Under the pieces are notes generated by a model that saw only the letters and a list, made by a program, of their open reading frames with translations, did not search any database and was not told the origin of the DNA. A DNA stretch of 64,000 nt from Euphorbia lathyris (Eukaryota; Streptophyta; Magnoliopsida; Malpighiales; Euphorbiaceae). A program made the translations under genes and the position numbers. Positions 54,957-64,000 of this stretch are shown in pieces. Numbering within the stretch: position 1 is the first letter of the stretch; each line of letters starts with the position of its first letter. The stretch is from contig NC_088910.1 in NCBI RefSeq assembly GCF_963576675.1, positions 85,122,104 to 85,186,103 on the forward strand. The letters run 5' to 3'.

Positions 54957-55616
54957 GTGGATAACGGAGTCCAGTTTCAGGGGGAAGTAAGGAATCTTTT
55001 CCGAGAATATGGCATTGAACATCACAGGTCTTCTCCGTACCGTCCACAGGCTAATGGGGCAGTAGAAGCAGCTAATAAGAACCTTAAAAGGATTCTCGTA
55101 AAGACGGTGGAATCACATCGGAACTGGCATGAGCACCTCCCACTCGCGTTGTGGGCTTATCGCATGACAATCAGAACCTCGACTGGGGCAACGCCATTCT
55201 CCTTGGTATACGGAACAGAAGCAGTCCTGCCGATTGAGATCGAAAAGCGATCGTTGAGAATCGCAGTGGAAGCAGAAATTCCCGAAACGAAATGGGTGAA
55301 GAGGCGATATGAGCAGTTGGCTTTAGTTGATGAGAAAAGGATGGAAGCCCTTTACCATGTACAGTTATATCAAAGAAGGATGGCTCGGGCTTTCAATAAA
55401 AAAGTCAAGACCAGCCCTATCAAAGAAGGAGATTTGGTGCTGAAACAGATCCGTGTGACGCACACCGACCCGAGGGGGAAGTTCAGGCCTAACTGGGAAG
55501 GACCATTCGTCGTAAAAAAGATACTAAGCAAAGGAGCGGTGAAATTAACCACAATGGACGGCATGGAATTCTCCGAACCTACCAACCTGGATAGGCTTAA
55601 GAAATACTTTTCGTAA
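54957..55616 (+). pseudogene. Ty3/gypsy integrase, C-terminal part (Ogre type)
   Basis: 219 codons, without its own ATG, beginning at the second catalytic Asp (DNGVQFQGEVRN) and running through HHRSSPYRPQANGAVEAANK (catalytic Glu), LPLALWAYRMTIRTSTGATPF, SLVYGTEAVLPIEIE and a C-terminal DNA-binding segment with GKFRPNWEGPFVVKKIL, to TAA at 55,616. The zinc finger and first catalytic Asp are missing because the sequence joins directly to leader DNA at about 54,955. The HHRSSPYRP-NGAVEAANKN pattern is typical of the Ogre branch of Tat elements. Confidence 0.92.
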
Positions 55617-55629
55617 AAAAAAAAAGAAA

Positions 55630-55800
55630 AATAAAGAAAAATTCCCGATGGGTTGAAAACCTACAAAGGGCGACCTATGCAACAATAAGGGAAATCCCAA
55701 TGGGTGAAAACCCAAAAGGGCACTCATTTAAAAATTCCGGGATAGTAAAAGGGGAGGAGAAAAATCGCCGGGATCCGAAAACCGAAAGGCGGGTCCTGGT
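55630..55800 (+). repeat. Post-integrase GGGTGAAAACCC motifs of element B
   Basis: Three copies of a motif like atgggttgaaaacc-acaaagggcgacc within 150 bp after the integrase stop, each with a small inverted repeat around gaaaac. The equivalent motifs recur in element A (42,440-43,410). Confidence 0.65.
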
Positions 55801-56037
55801 AACAATAGTTATAACTTGAGCAATTACAAAAACAATGTATAAGAGACTAAGTATTTCTGTTGTTTGTAAATAAATAGAGGCATGAATATATTTGACGAGA
55901 ATGATTGGAATCATTATAATCTACCGAATGCATGGTAATATGAATCACGGGTTATACATTTCTTGTCCTACTTTTCACAAAAAGCCTACCTACTATCCAC
56001 CCCACTCCCTATACATCAGCTATACATCGGAGAAACC

Positions 56038-56103
56038 CTAATAAAAGCTACAAAGCAACAATGAAAGCTACAAAGCAATAATGAAAGCTACAAAGCAATA
56101 CAT
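56038..56103. repeat. Short tandem repeat downstream of the PMD gene
   Basis: Three to four copies of a roughly 20-bp unit based on aaagctacaaagcaayaatg, just beyond the PMD stop codon (on its 3' side). Confidence 0.8.
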
Positions 56104-56110
56104 AACGAGC

Positions 56111-59091
56111 CTAATACGGAGGAAAGTCCCAATAGTTCTCAAAATCTCTCAGGTGTGATGCCCGCTCCGCAGATAGTGCCTCCTCGGCAGCACGCGCTCT
56201 CTCATCAGAAACTCGCGCTCTCTCATCAGAAACTCGTGCTCTCTCATCAGCAGCTCATGCTCTCTCCTCTGCAGCAAGGCATCTGATCGACTCATCACGC
56301 GCCCTCTCCTCGACGGCAAGGCGACCCTCAGTCTCCCGTCGCATCATCCCCGACCAGTGGTTGTTCCTCTCTTGATACACATGACCAACTCGGGCATCAG
56401 CTTCCCGCACTAGCTCGCTCTGTCTCCGCTCGTGGGCATGCAGATCACTCTACAAAAAAAGAAAAAAAAGAAGAACAGATAAAAGGCAGCATAGGCAAAA
56501 ACATAAATCATACATACATGCATACATTTCACTACACTAAAGTACAGTAATGATAGATACCAGGTGATCGGTGCAGCGCAAGCTGAGGCGGTCTCGGAGA
56601 TAACCAGACAGCCCCACGTAATCCGTACAAGTCTCTCTCGTGGTCAGAGAAGCGTCCGAGGGATCAAACGGGACCCTCGAGGAGAAGATAGGAGGGGCCG
56701 CCTCAAATCCCACGTAAGGTGCCCCGGACTCGTCATAACAGATCGTAGTATAATCTCTCCCATAGTCTGGTATAGGCACGCCTAGGGAAGACCTCTCCGG
56801 TCGGGCAGCGCTGGAGGACTCGCCAACATAGTAGGGCTGCTCGCACACTGGCGTCTGAGCCCGAGTGCCGTCGAAGAAATCAGATAAGTGGGCACTCCTC
56901 CAGGATCCCTCCTGCAAACAAAACACACCATAAAACCTCTGAACATCTCATGAATAAAAGGGGTAAAATAAAAAGGGAATGGAATCACTTACCGGGACCT
57001 CCTCCTGACCAAAGACTGCCGCGACAGCCTCCCTCGAAAATACATCCGCCACCGGATCCACCTCCATCGCCGCCGCCGGGGCATCCCTCGCGCTCAGCAA
57101 AGTAGACAAGTAAGGCTCACCGCCCCCGGCGTGAATCCACACCGCTCTACCAATATACCGACGGGTCAGGTCCCGACGAATGACCGATAGTGGCAGGGTC
57201 CGCACCGCGAACATAGAGACGGGGATCTCGCCCGGCGTCCAGTGAGCGTCCCTAACTCCGGTGATGCCTCGATCCCCTAAATACCACGCCCGCACGCAGG
57301 GGCCGGTGAGCACACACTGCTGCTCCTGGATCATCGATACATATGTATAACCAGGGCCGAAGTCGAGGTCGTCCCATCGGAACTTAATTTAAAAAAATGC
57401 ACAAAGAGAAAGTCAGAAAGACTCAAACAAAAAAACCAAGCATGATTAGGCAAAATCTACCTGTGTGAGGGTCAGCGAGTCGATCCGATCCAGAAGCCGC
57501 GACACTGTCCGACTCCTCTCGATGCTCAAGTTAAAATCCCTCCACTGAGTCATGAAAGGCGGCCTCAGTACTCTCGGTCGAGATCGAGATCGGCTGGGAA
57601 GGATGTGTCTCTCATACGCCCACACCTGCGGTAAAAACGAGGACTAGGAGTGTGAAAAATGCGAAGAAGATAAGACGGATAAGTCAAGAAGACGTCACGT
57701 ACCAGCAGAGCAAAGGTATAACCACCGAAGTCCTTGCGCTTCCGGCAAGTCAGATCCAAAAACTTGTAAAGAAAGGCTAAGCCTGCCCCCGCCCAATCGT
57801 AGGAAGCCGCTGCATCCAAATCGCTGAGCGCCTGAATGAGGCCCGCATGTACCTTCCCGCCCTTCGTGCGGAAAATCGTCTCACTCAGAGCATATACCAA
57901 GAAGCTACGAACCGCCAAGTCAGTATCGTCAGTCTCGCAAAAATCTCGTCTACTCAAGAGGCTCGCGGTGGAAACAAACTTCACCGGAGTAGACTTGGCG
58001 CATAGACAAACTCCCGGTCCAATCAAAGCAGCAAGCCTAGCAGGGTCGACCCGCGGTCGCATCATACCAAAATGAAAAGGGACGAGAGTGTTGCTCCCTC
58101 GCAATCCGGTCAATAGCGAAAAATCTCGAGGCGAGATAGTCATCTCCCCAAAGGAAAGGTGGAAGGTGTGGGTCGAATCAACCCACCGCTCACACAAGGC
58201 CCGTAGGCCAAAAGGATCGCATACCCCGTTGGTGCGGGGCAGCGCTGCAATAAAGGGCTCGAAGCCCAACTCACGCACGCGGGCTCTCGCCGCAGCGCCT
58301 AGCCTATCATACCACGAATGAACCTCGGCGGTGGTCCCCGAAATCTCAATGAACTAAAAAGGAACAAGATAAGAAAATTTAAATACAGCTCCTAAAGCAT
58401 GCAATTGATAAGAACGCGTTAAGACTAGGTATTCTTTCATTTTCTAATCTAGAGACATCCGGTCAGTTAGGACCAATTTTCTGTAAAAATCTCTCCTGTA
58501 GGGTCATTCACGTAAGGTTTAGTCAATTCTTTGATCCACCCTCGTCTGCGGTGACGAGGAGCATAGATTAGGCTTTACTATTCACGTGCATTAGTTAAGT
58601 TTTTACTATTCACGTTTTTACTATTCACGTGAACTATTCACGTTTTTACTATTCACGTGCACTATTCACGTGCATTAGCTAAGTCTTTACTATTCACGTT
58701 TTTACTATTCATTTGCACTATTCACGTGCACTATTCACGTCTTCACTATTCACGTCATTTTTACTGTTAGCATGCATAAATTCGTAGTGTCACTATTCAC
58801 ATGCATATAGCGCGCATTCTTATAAAAATAAACAGGTGTTACTTGTAAATAAAGGAATTCACGTTTTCTAGCTAAAGTCCTCTAAGGCAGTCTAAGGGTT
58901 AGCATGCAAATCATGTTCGTATAGGAATGCTAAAGCCTAGAGTTCGAATCGAATAAAAGTGAGAAATTACTTACCTCGTTGCAGCGTGTCCTGCTCAAAT
59001 GCGTCGTAGGGTCATGAAAGGTATCCACTCTATCCAGGTTTACGTAAACCTCGTCCATGCCTCTAGTGCCATCCCATTCATCTAAATCCAT
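56111..59091 (-). CDS. Plant mobile domain (PMD/MAIN-like) gene, antisense inside element B
   Basis: Six exons on the minus strand, all introns GT-AG and phase 0: 59,091-58,975; 58,353-57,703; 57,625-57,461; 57,382-56,993; 56,911-56,561; 56,449-56,111. It starts MDLDEWDGTRGMDEV. The PMD core is in exons 2-3: DSTHTFHLSFGEMTISPRDF, LLTGLRG, VYALSETIFRTKGGKVHAG, SYDWAGAGLAFLYKFLDLTC, then across the junction FGGYTFALL|VWAYERHIL. Exon 6 encodes a charged, coiled-coil-like tail with DERARVS repeats. The conceptual length is about 670 residues. One TGA in the tail (56,255-56,257, at a CGA-type codon of the repeat) removes only the last 48 residues. PMD proteins (MAIN, MAIL1) act in transposon silencing and development, and the domain also occurs inside plant transposons. 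The function of this copy is unknown. It converges tail-to-tail with integrase, 495 bp apart. Confidence 0.85.
58574..58800. repeat. ACTATTCACGT minisatellite with G-boxes in PMD intron 1
   Basis: About twelve copies of ctattcacgt, several followed by ttttta and others by gca, inside the 621-bp first intron. Five contain a perfect CACGTG (G-box). Confidence 0.85.
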
Positions 59092-59168
59092 CCCGAGAAT
59101 AATCCAAATTGAAGTCTAGTGAGAGAAAGAGGAGAGAGAAGGTGTGGGGTTGAAATGAAACCCCACCA

Positions 59169-59178
59169 CCTTATATAG
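59169..59178 (-). promoter_or_regulatory. TATA box of the antisense PMD gene
   Basis: The minus strand reads CTATATAAGG about 80 bp before the ATG at 59,091, followed by a pyrimidine-rich leader (ccttctctcctctttctctc). The spacing fits a plant core promoter with a 5' UTR of roughly 50 nt. Confidence 0.65.
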
Positions 59179-59522
59179 GAAAAGGGAATGGCATTCCCGT
59201 AAATAGTGAAAAAAGTACGATTTGACATAAAGGTAAAAAGTAAATAATTAATTACTAGGTGCACAGACCCCCGATTTGCAGTCCGTTTCAGCCTGCATTT
59301 CTCTCAGACAGCAACCAATACTGTCAAGATATGAACTCCAGACAATAGCCAATTTTTTCAGAACAGTGACACCAGTCAAAGTACAGACGACAGTCAACAG
59401 AAAAACAATCGTTAGTCGATATCATTCCAGACCAAAACACGTTCCCATTAAACCTCCGAGACACTAGCTCCAGACAATGGTGTTTTAAAAGAATCCAGAA
59501 TCATTAGAAAGAACTTTTCTGC

Positions 59523-59970
59523 TCTTTAGCCATCTTACCTACGGTTCACGACCAAGGTAACTTTTTAGCCATCTTACCTACGGTTCACGACCGAGGTAGC
59601 TTTTTAGCCATCTTACCTACGGTTCACGACCGAGGTAGCTTTTTAGCCATCTTAGCTACGGTTCACGACCGAGGTAGCTTTTTAGCCATCTTACCTACGG
59701 TTCACGACCGAGGTAGCTTTTTAGCCATCTTACCTACGGTTCACGACCGAGGTAGCTTTTTAGCCATCTTACCTACGGTTCACGACCGAGGTAGCTTTTT
59801 AGCCATCTTACCTACGGTTCACGACCGAGGTAGCTTTTTAGCCATCTTACCTACGGTTCACGACCGAGGTAGCTTTTTAGCCATCTTACCTACGGTTCAC
59901 GACCGAGTTAGCTTTTTAGCCATCTTACCTACGGTCCACGACCGAGGTTGCTTTCGAGCCATTCTTACCC
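59523..59970. repeat. 39-bp tandem array between the PMD promoter and 3' LTR of element B
   Basis: Eleven or so copies with a strict 39-bp period (agccatcttacc at 59,528, 59,567, …), containing ctacggttcacgaccgagg. Middle units are nearly identical, while edge units carry changes. It lies upstream of the polypurine tract and also about 350 bp upstream of the PMD TATA box. Confidence 0.93.
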
Positions 59971-60212
59971 ATAGTCAACGTACGCTAGATTCTGAGAGAA
60001 AAACATTCATCAGCAGCCGATTCAGAGGCAGCACGGTGCAACCCAAAGCAGAGTCTGAAGAAATCAGAGAACAACGCCGGAGCGCGCAGCGCAAAGGTCA
60101 GGTATGCTCCCTCCTACTCTTTACGTGTCTTTTACTTTTATATGTTTTACATTGCATGTGTTGCGTTAGCAAAAAAAACGTTTTCGAAACACACACATCA
60201 CTGTCAAAATAG

Positions 60213-60227
60213 AAAAGTAGGGGCAAC
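60213..60227 (+). other. Polypurine tract of element B
   Basis: AAAAGTAGGGGCAAC directly precedes the 3' LTR and is the same as the tract next to LTR A. Confidence 0.85.
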
Positions 60228-63203
60228 TGTAGACACCGAGTCGGAGGACCTGTGACGAAAACCTGAAAATAAGATGGTTGAAGCGATTGATTCCGGAAGT
60301 TTTGAAAAATATATAAAGAATAATAAGCGAAGGAAAATTAGCGGCACGGCGCGGGTGCTTAGCGGCATCCGGCACGCGGACGACAATGGTCGAACGCCCG
60401 CTCGGCGTCCGTCGGACGCACCGCAAGTGGCACGCTCTCGACGTCCGAGCAATGCCTGGGTCCGGTGGCACGGGGCGCGCTCTCGTGGGCCGCTGAGCGC
60501 ACGTGCCCGGTAGCGCAAGGCGCGCGTTCGGCGGCCGCGACGTGTGAGCGTCCGGCGGCGCGGGATGCACGCTCGGCGGCCGCAGGTTGCGCACGCCCGA
60601 TGGCTCAAGGCACGCCCCGAGGGCCGTCGGGCAGGCGCCCAACCTAGCGTTGGGCGCTCGCCCGACGCCGTTGGGCGATCGCCCAACGATTGTTGGGCGG
60701 CCGCCCAACATTGTTGGGCGGTAGCCCAACACTAGGTTGGGCGGCCGCCCAACACTAGGTTGGGCGGCCGCCCAACCCCAATGGGCGACGCCCAATTTCT
60801 TTTGGGCGTCGCCCATTGGTCCGGGGACCCGTTTGCCTATAAAAGGCATGGATCCCCATGCAAAAAAGAAAAAAAAAGAGGGGGAGGAAGGGAGAGCTTC
60901 TCACACTAGAATATTTTTTCTAGAGAGAAGAAGTTGATTTTTTTAGGAGAAAACATTTTTTTCCCTAAAAATTGAAAATCTCCAAATTCCCTAAGTTCAA
61001 TTTTTACTAAATTTTTCATAAAAAACGGAAGCTCGCGGTTCGTGGAATCAATCGGCTTCGACTGTCAGATACCGAATTCAAGTTATTATCCGAGGACTAG
61101 ACTCTTTATTTTATTTAATTTATTCTCTTCTCCTATTTTTTTTTATATACTATAGTTTTTTATTCATTTAGTCATTTATTTATTTTGTCACATTTTATTT
61201 AATTAGCGTATTTATTTAATTTTCGTTTCGTGTTGAATAAAATTCGGTTTTGTTTTAAAATAAAAAATCTTGTTTTGATATCCCAATACGAACCGTGATC
61301 CGATAAAAGGTAGTTCGGGTATCAAAAATGTTGTAATTATAACATTTTAATTTAAAAGAAATTTCCAAATAATGTTTTAAAATAAAAACGTCGTTTTAGG
61401 AACTTCCGTTTTCGACTATGATCCATTTTTGGTAGTTCGGAAATCCAAAACGATTGATTAGACTTAATTTAAAGCTGTTGAATAAATCTGGAAACATTTA
61501 GGAGTGCTGCTGTAATTTACCAATTCTGTCACTAAATGCTGTTTACCAACGGATTTTCCGTCGGTAAATCTGCCAAAATGTAAAAAAATGTCATTTCAGT
61601 CCCTTTTTCTTAACTTTTAAGCTTTTGATCCTTAGTATATATATGTATAATTACGTAATATATGTTTTTTAAATTATTTTAGAACTTTAGCATATATATT
61701 TATTTTAGAATATTTGTATATCATTTTTATTCTATTTTACAATATGAGTATAAGTATATATGTATGTATTTCCTTTTTATTGATTTAGGCTATGTTTTGA
61801 ATATTAGTTACTTGATATTTTGAGAAATAATGGATAAATATTAGTATGTGTCATTTTTTATATTTAAAACTATATTAGTTATGTATATATATATATATAG
61901 TTTTGGGATATTTGGGTTATCTTGATTATTGAATGAAATTATTTTTGGGTAAATGTTATTTTCTTAGTTATAGGATTTACTTACTATTTTCACATTTTCA
62001 AAGTATAGATATATTGTACCTATTATTTTTATATACATATAGTTCCTTTTGTATTAACTTTTATTTTCATATTCTATTTTTGATTTAAATATATATATAT
62101 ATATATGTTAGAATTGCTTTCTTTATTCTTTTGGGCTTAATCATGGGTCCATGTTTCAAGTGGACTTTGTTTGAGTATGGATGGTGGTTTAAATGGGTTT
62201 ATTATGGTAATTATAATTAGTAAAGAGTCCATTAAATAAGTGGAGAAAATAAATCACAAAAAGAGAGTTTTCAATTGAATTATTTAAACTAATGAGTTTT
62301 TAAATTTCTAATGTAAATAAATAGAGTCATTCTTGTTAATATTTCAAATCGTTTCTCAAAACACCACGTTTTAAAACCTTAATCCGTTCCAAAGGCGGAT
62401 TAAATGATCATTGTAATTAAAATCGTTTTCTTTGTGAATAATAGAGTTTTGAATCATTTTCTCAAAGAATTTGTACAAAATAAAATTGATTTGTATGTTT
62501 AAACCATGTTTTCTCATTAAAAGGTTTTTATCTCAAACGTTTTCAAATACTCGAGTCGTTCCAACGGCGATTCGGGTAAATTTCATCAAACGGGGTTTTA
62601 AAACGCACCTAAATCGTTCCAACGGCGATTAAGGTGCGAACCATGTAAATGAACTCGTTTTGGGGGAAATAAGTTAATGTAGAATGAACACACAACATCA
62701 CATTTAATACGAGTGTAAATAAATCACTTCTTTCTTCCCCCTCTCTGTGTATGTATAAACATAAATGGGTGATTCTTTACTGATGTGGCTTTTCAATAAT
62801 ATATGCTCAAAACGATTTCTAAAAAGAGAAAGAAAAGAGTTTCAAATGAATTTTAAACTTAAAGAAGTATACGATTAGTCCGTTATCGCCTAACATGCTG
62901 AGTAGGAGGCCGGTGGTTCATAACCGGGCGATGTCGGGGTGCCTAGTAGCCTTTCTCCGGAAAGGAGCTAGCCTTCTCGTCTCGTACCTAAGTTTCCCGA
63001 ACCCACACCGGTCTCCCGCAAGGGATCGGTGTTCATTTTCCCATTCGTGGGTGGCGACTCTTCCATATCTCCGAGCTTCGGTCCTGCCGAGCAGCTTGAT
63101 TCCACGATTGGTTGCTTTCGGCGCCAATCACCGCTTACGTCGCCATGAGGTTGTCCACCCCCCGGTCCGCCCGGGAGATTAGGCCGCGGCACCTCGTCTA
63201 ACA
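60228..63203 (+). repeat. 3' LTR of element B
   Basis: 2,976 bp, nearly identical to 50,984-54,004. It is 45 bp shorter, mainly from differences in the CpG-rich U3 (a 22-bp block near 51,160 is absent) and in the palindrome array. TATA box CTATAAAAGG at 60,838-60,847. Ends …CTCGTCTAACA followed by acggg. Confidence 0.93.
60629..60820. repeat. Array of GC-rich palindromes in U3, 3' LTR of element B
   Basis: Same architecture as 51,411-51,620 but with a different order and number of units: centres ct (imperfect), at, gc, ta, gc, gc, then the two tgggcg-cgccca units before the TATA box. The unit GTTGGGCGGCCGCCCAAC is duplicated here next to cactag. Confidence 0.9.
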
Positions 63204-64000
63204 ACGGGATATATCATCCTAGCGTGGTTATAGAAAATCAACGTTTCGTTGAATCGCATGCTTATTCGAAGCAGGGATATCACCGTTCTTTTTTATTTAG
63301 GCACGAGTCAAGCAAACACGCCGATCGGGCCATACTTCTTGTAGTTTTGGTAACGGTCGAAATGATCGAGCCATTAGTCAAACCCACAGTCTCGTCCATA
63401 TGGCGCAATTATGCAGTTTAGCTTAATTCGGCTTTATGATTTTAAACAGCGTACATACCGGCTCGAGGCACGTATTTAACGGCTTTGGTTCATTTTCTTT
63501 AACTACCCTCGGGATGGATATACATCGTAGATACAGAATGACTTTGGTCGTTTGTTTATTTTTGCTTTTCTTTTATTTTCTTAGTCACTTTTGCGGACAC
63601 GTCCATTTCTCTTAAGAACGACACAAGGCATATCGTAAAAGCTCGTCTTTTATTCGGAAGGGACGGGCCACGTTTGCGAAACTCTTTACGTTACAACGGG
63701 GTCATTCAAAACAGAAATGTTCTTCGTTTTCGTTTCGTCATAATCTCGTTTTATCCCAACCTATTTAAAGAATGTGAATAACGGCTACTGTTAATATAGT
63801 CTTTTGAATCGAGATATAACTATCCTTAATACCAAACCAATTCATACTAATACATGCTTACGTCATAACGTATTTCCTGAACATGTGCCTTCTTCGGGAC
63901 ACGGAAAGGGACCAGGCGGGTCGCACAAGTTCATTCCTACGAGATGACTAAGTCGTCTTTAGTTCGAATCGTTTCGATGTTTTGGGGTAGTTTGTATATC
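63204..64000 (-). mobile_element. Continuation of Ogre-like element A (leader)
   Basis: Resumes after element B with the duplicated acggg. The segment 63,480-64,000 is the inverted counterpart of B's leader 54,954-54,430 (for example gttaaagaaaat, acgagatta-gacgaaacgaa). No gene. The short plus-strand frame at 63,224-63,421 has no recognisable motif. The 5' LTR of A is expected just right of the window. Confidence 0.75.

Larger units (their letters stand above)
50984..63203 (+). mobile_element. Ogre/Tat-like Ty3/gypsy element B, internally deleted, carrying an antisense PMD gene
   Basis: 12,220 bp with direct LTRs (50,984-54,004 and 60,228-63,203) flanked by perfect acggg duplications (50,979-50,983 and 63,204-63,208). 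Contains PBS, leader, the C-terminal part of integrase, an antisense six-exon plant mobile domain gene, a 39-bp tandem array and a polypurine tract. Gag, protease, RT, RNase H and the first part of integrase are missing. It is inserted, in opposite orientation, into the related element A. By eye the LTRs are nearly identical outside a GC-rich U3 block, suggesting a recent insertion. Confidence 0.93.

Noticed and set aside
57836..58321. Plus-strand open frames opposite the PMD gene
   Set aside because: They are shadows of the antisense PMD exon 2, which has recognisable domain motifs and splice sites.
59523..59970. Regular 39-bp repeats resembling a CRISPR array
   Set aside because: There are no unique spacers between repeats; the whole unit repeats head-to-tail, the DNA is plant nuclear, and the array has a homologue in the same position of a related retrotransposon.

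Overview
The window is nuclear DNA of a flowering plant, most likely a eudicot with a transposon-rich genome. The evidence is GT-AG introns, a brassinosteroid P450 of the CYP90C1 type, plant hAT/PIF/MULE miniature elements, an L1-type LINE, Sirevirus-type Ty1/copia elements and Ogre/Tat-type Ty3/gypsy elements. I could not name the species.

Layout. (1) 1-5.7 kb: a CYP90C1 (ROTUNDIFOLIA3)-like gene on the + strand, lacking only its first exon, which lies left of the window. Its eight visible exons join in frame. One 3.4-kb intron holds a PIF-like MITE plus a three-deep nest of inverted-repeat DNA transposons. (2) 5.7-16.4 kb: AT-rich intergenic DNA with DNA transposons that can be delimited by exact target-site duplications: two hAT, one small MULE-like MITE, two PIF/Harbinger-like and one larger MULE-like element. 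(3) 16.4-64 kb: one stack of insertions. An L1-type LINE (DUF4283/zinc-knuckle ORF1, start of the ORF2 endonuclease) was hit twice by Sirevirus-like copia elements, both on the minus strand. The first (17,990-28,057, TSD ttttg) sits in ORF1. The second (from 28,779) sits in the endonuclease region. The second copia was in turn hit in gag by a minus-strand Ogre-like element (A, from 37,919). A second, plus-strand Ogre-like element (B, 50,984-63,203, TSD acggg) then inserted into A. The window ends inside A's leader.

How the genes relate. Both copia elements carry gag, protease and RT/RNase H plus a long extra ORF between RNase H and the 3' LTR. All are interrupted, and both copies share an in-frame TAA at the same RT position. 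Element A has only a short gag remnant and no recognisable pol. Element B has lost everything from its leader to the middle of integrase, yet carries an almost intact six-exon plant mobile domain (PMD, MAIN-like) gene in antisense, with its own TATA box and correct splice sites.

Most notable are the antisense PMD gene in a pol-deleted Ogre, the GC-rich palindrome arrays in the U3 of the Ogre LTRs, the roughly 4.8-kb array of degenerate repeats with a palindromic core in A's leader, and the nested inverted repeats in the P450 intron. No tRNA, rRNA or CRISPR was seen. All similarity statements come from reading motifs; no database search was run.
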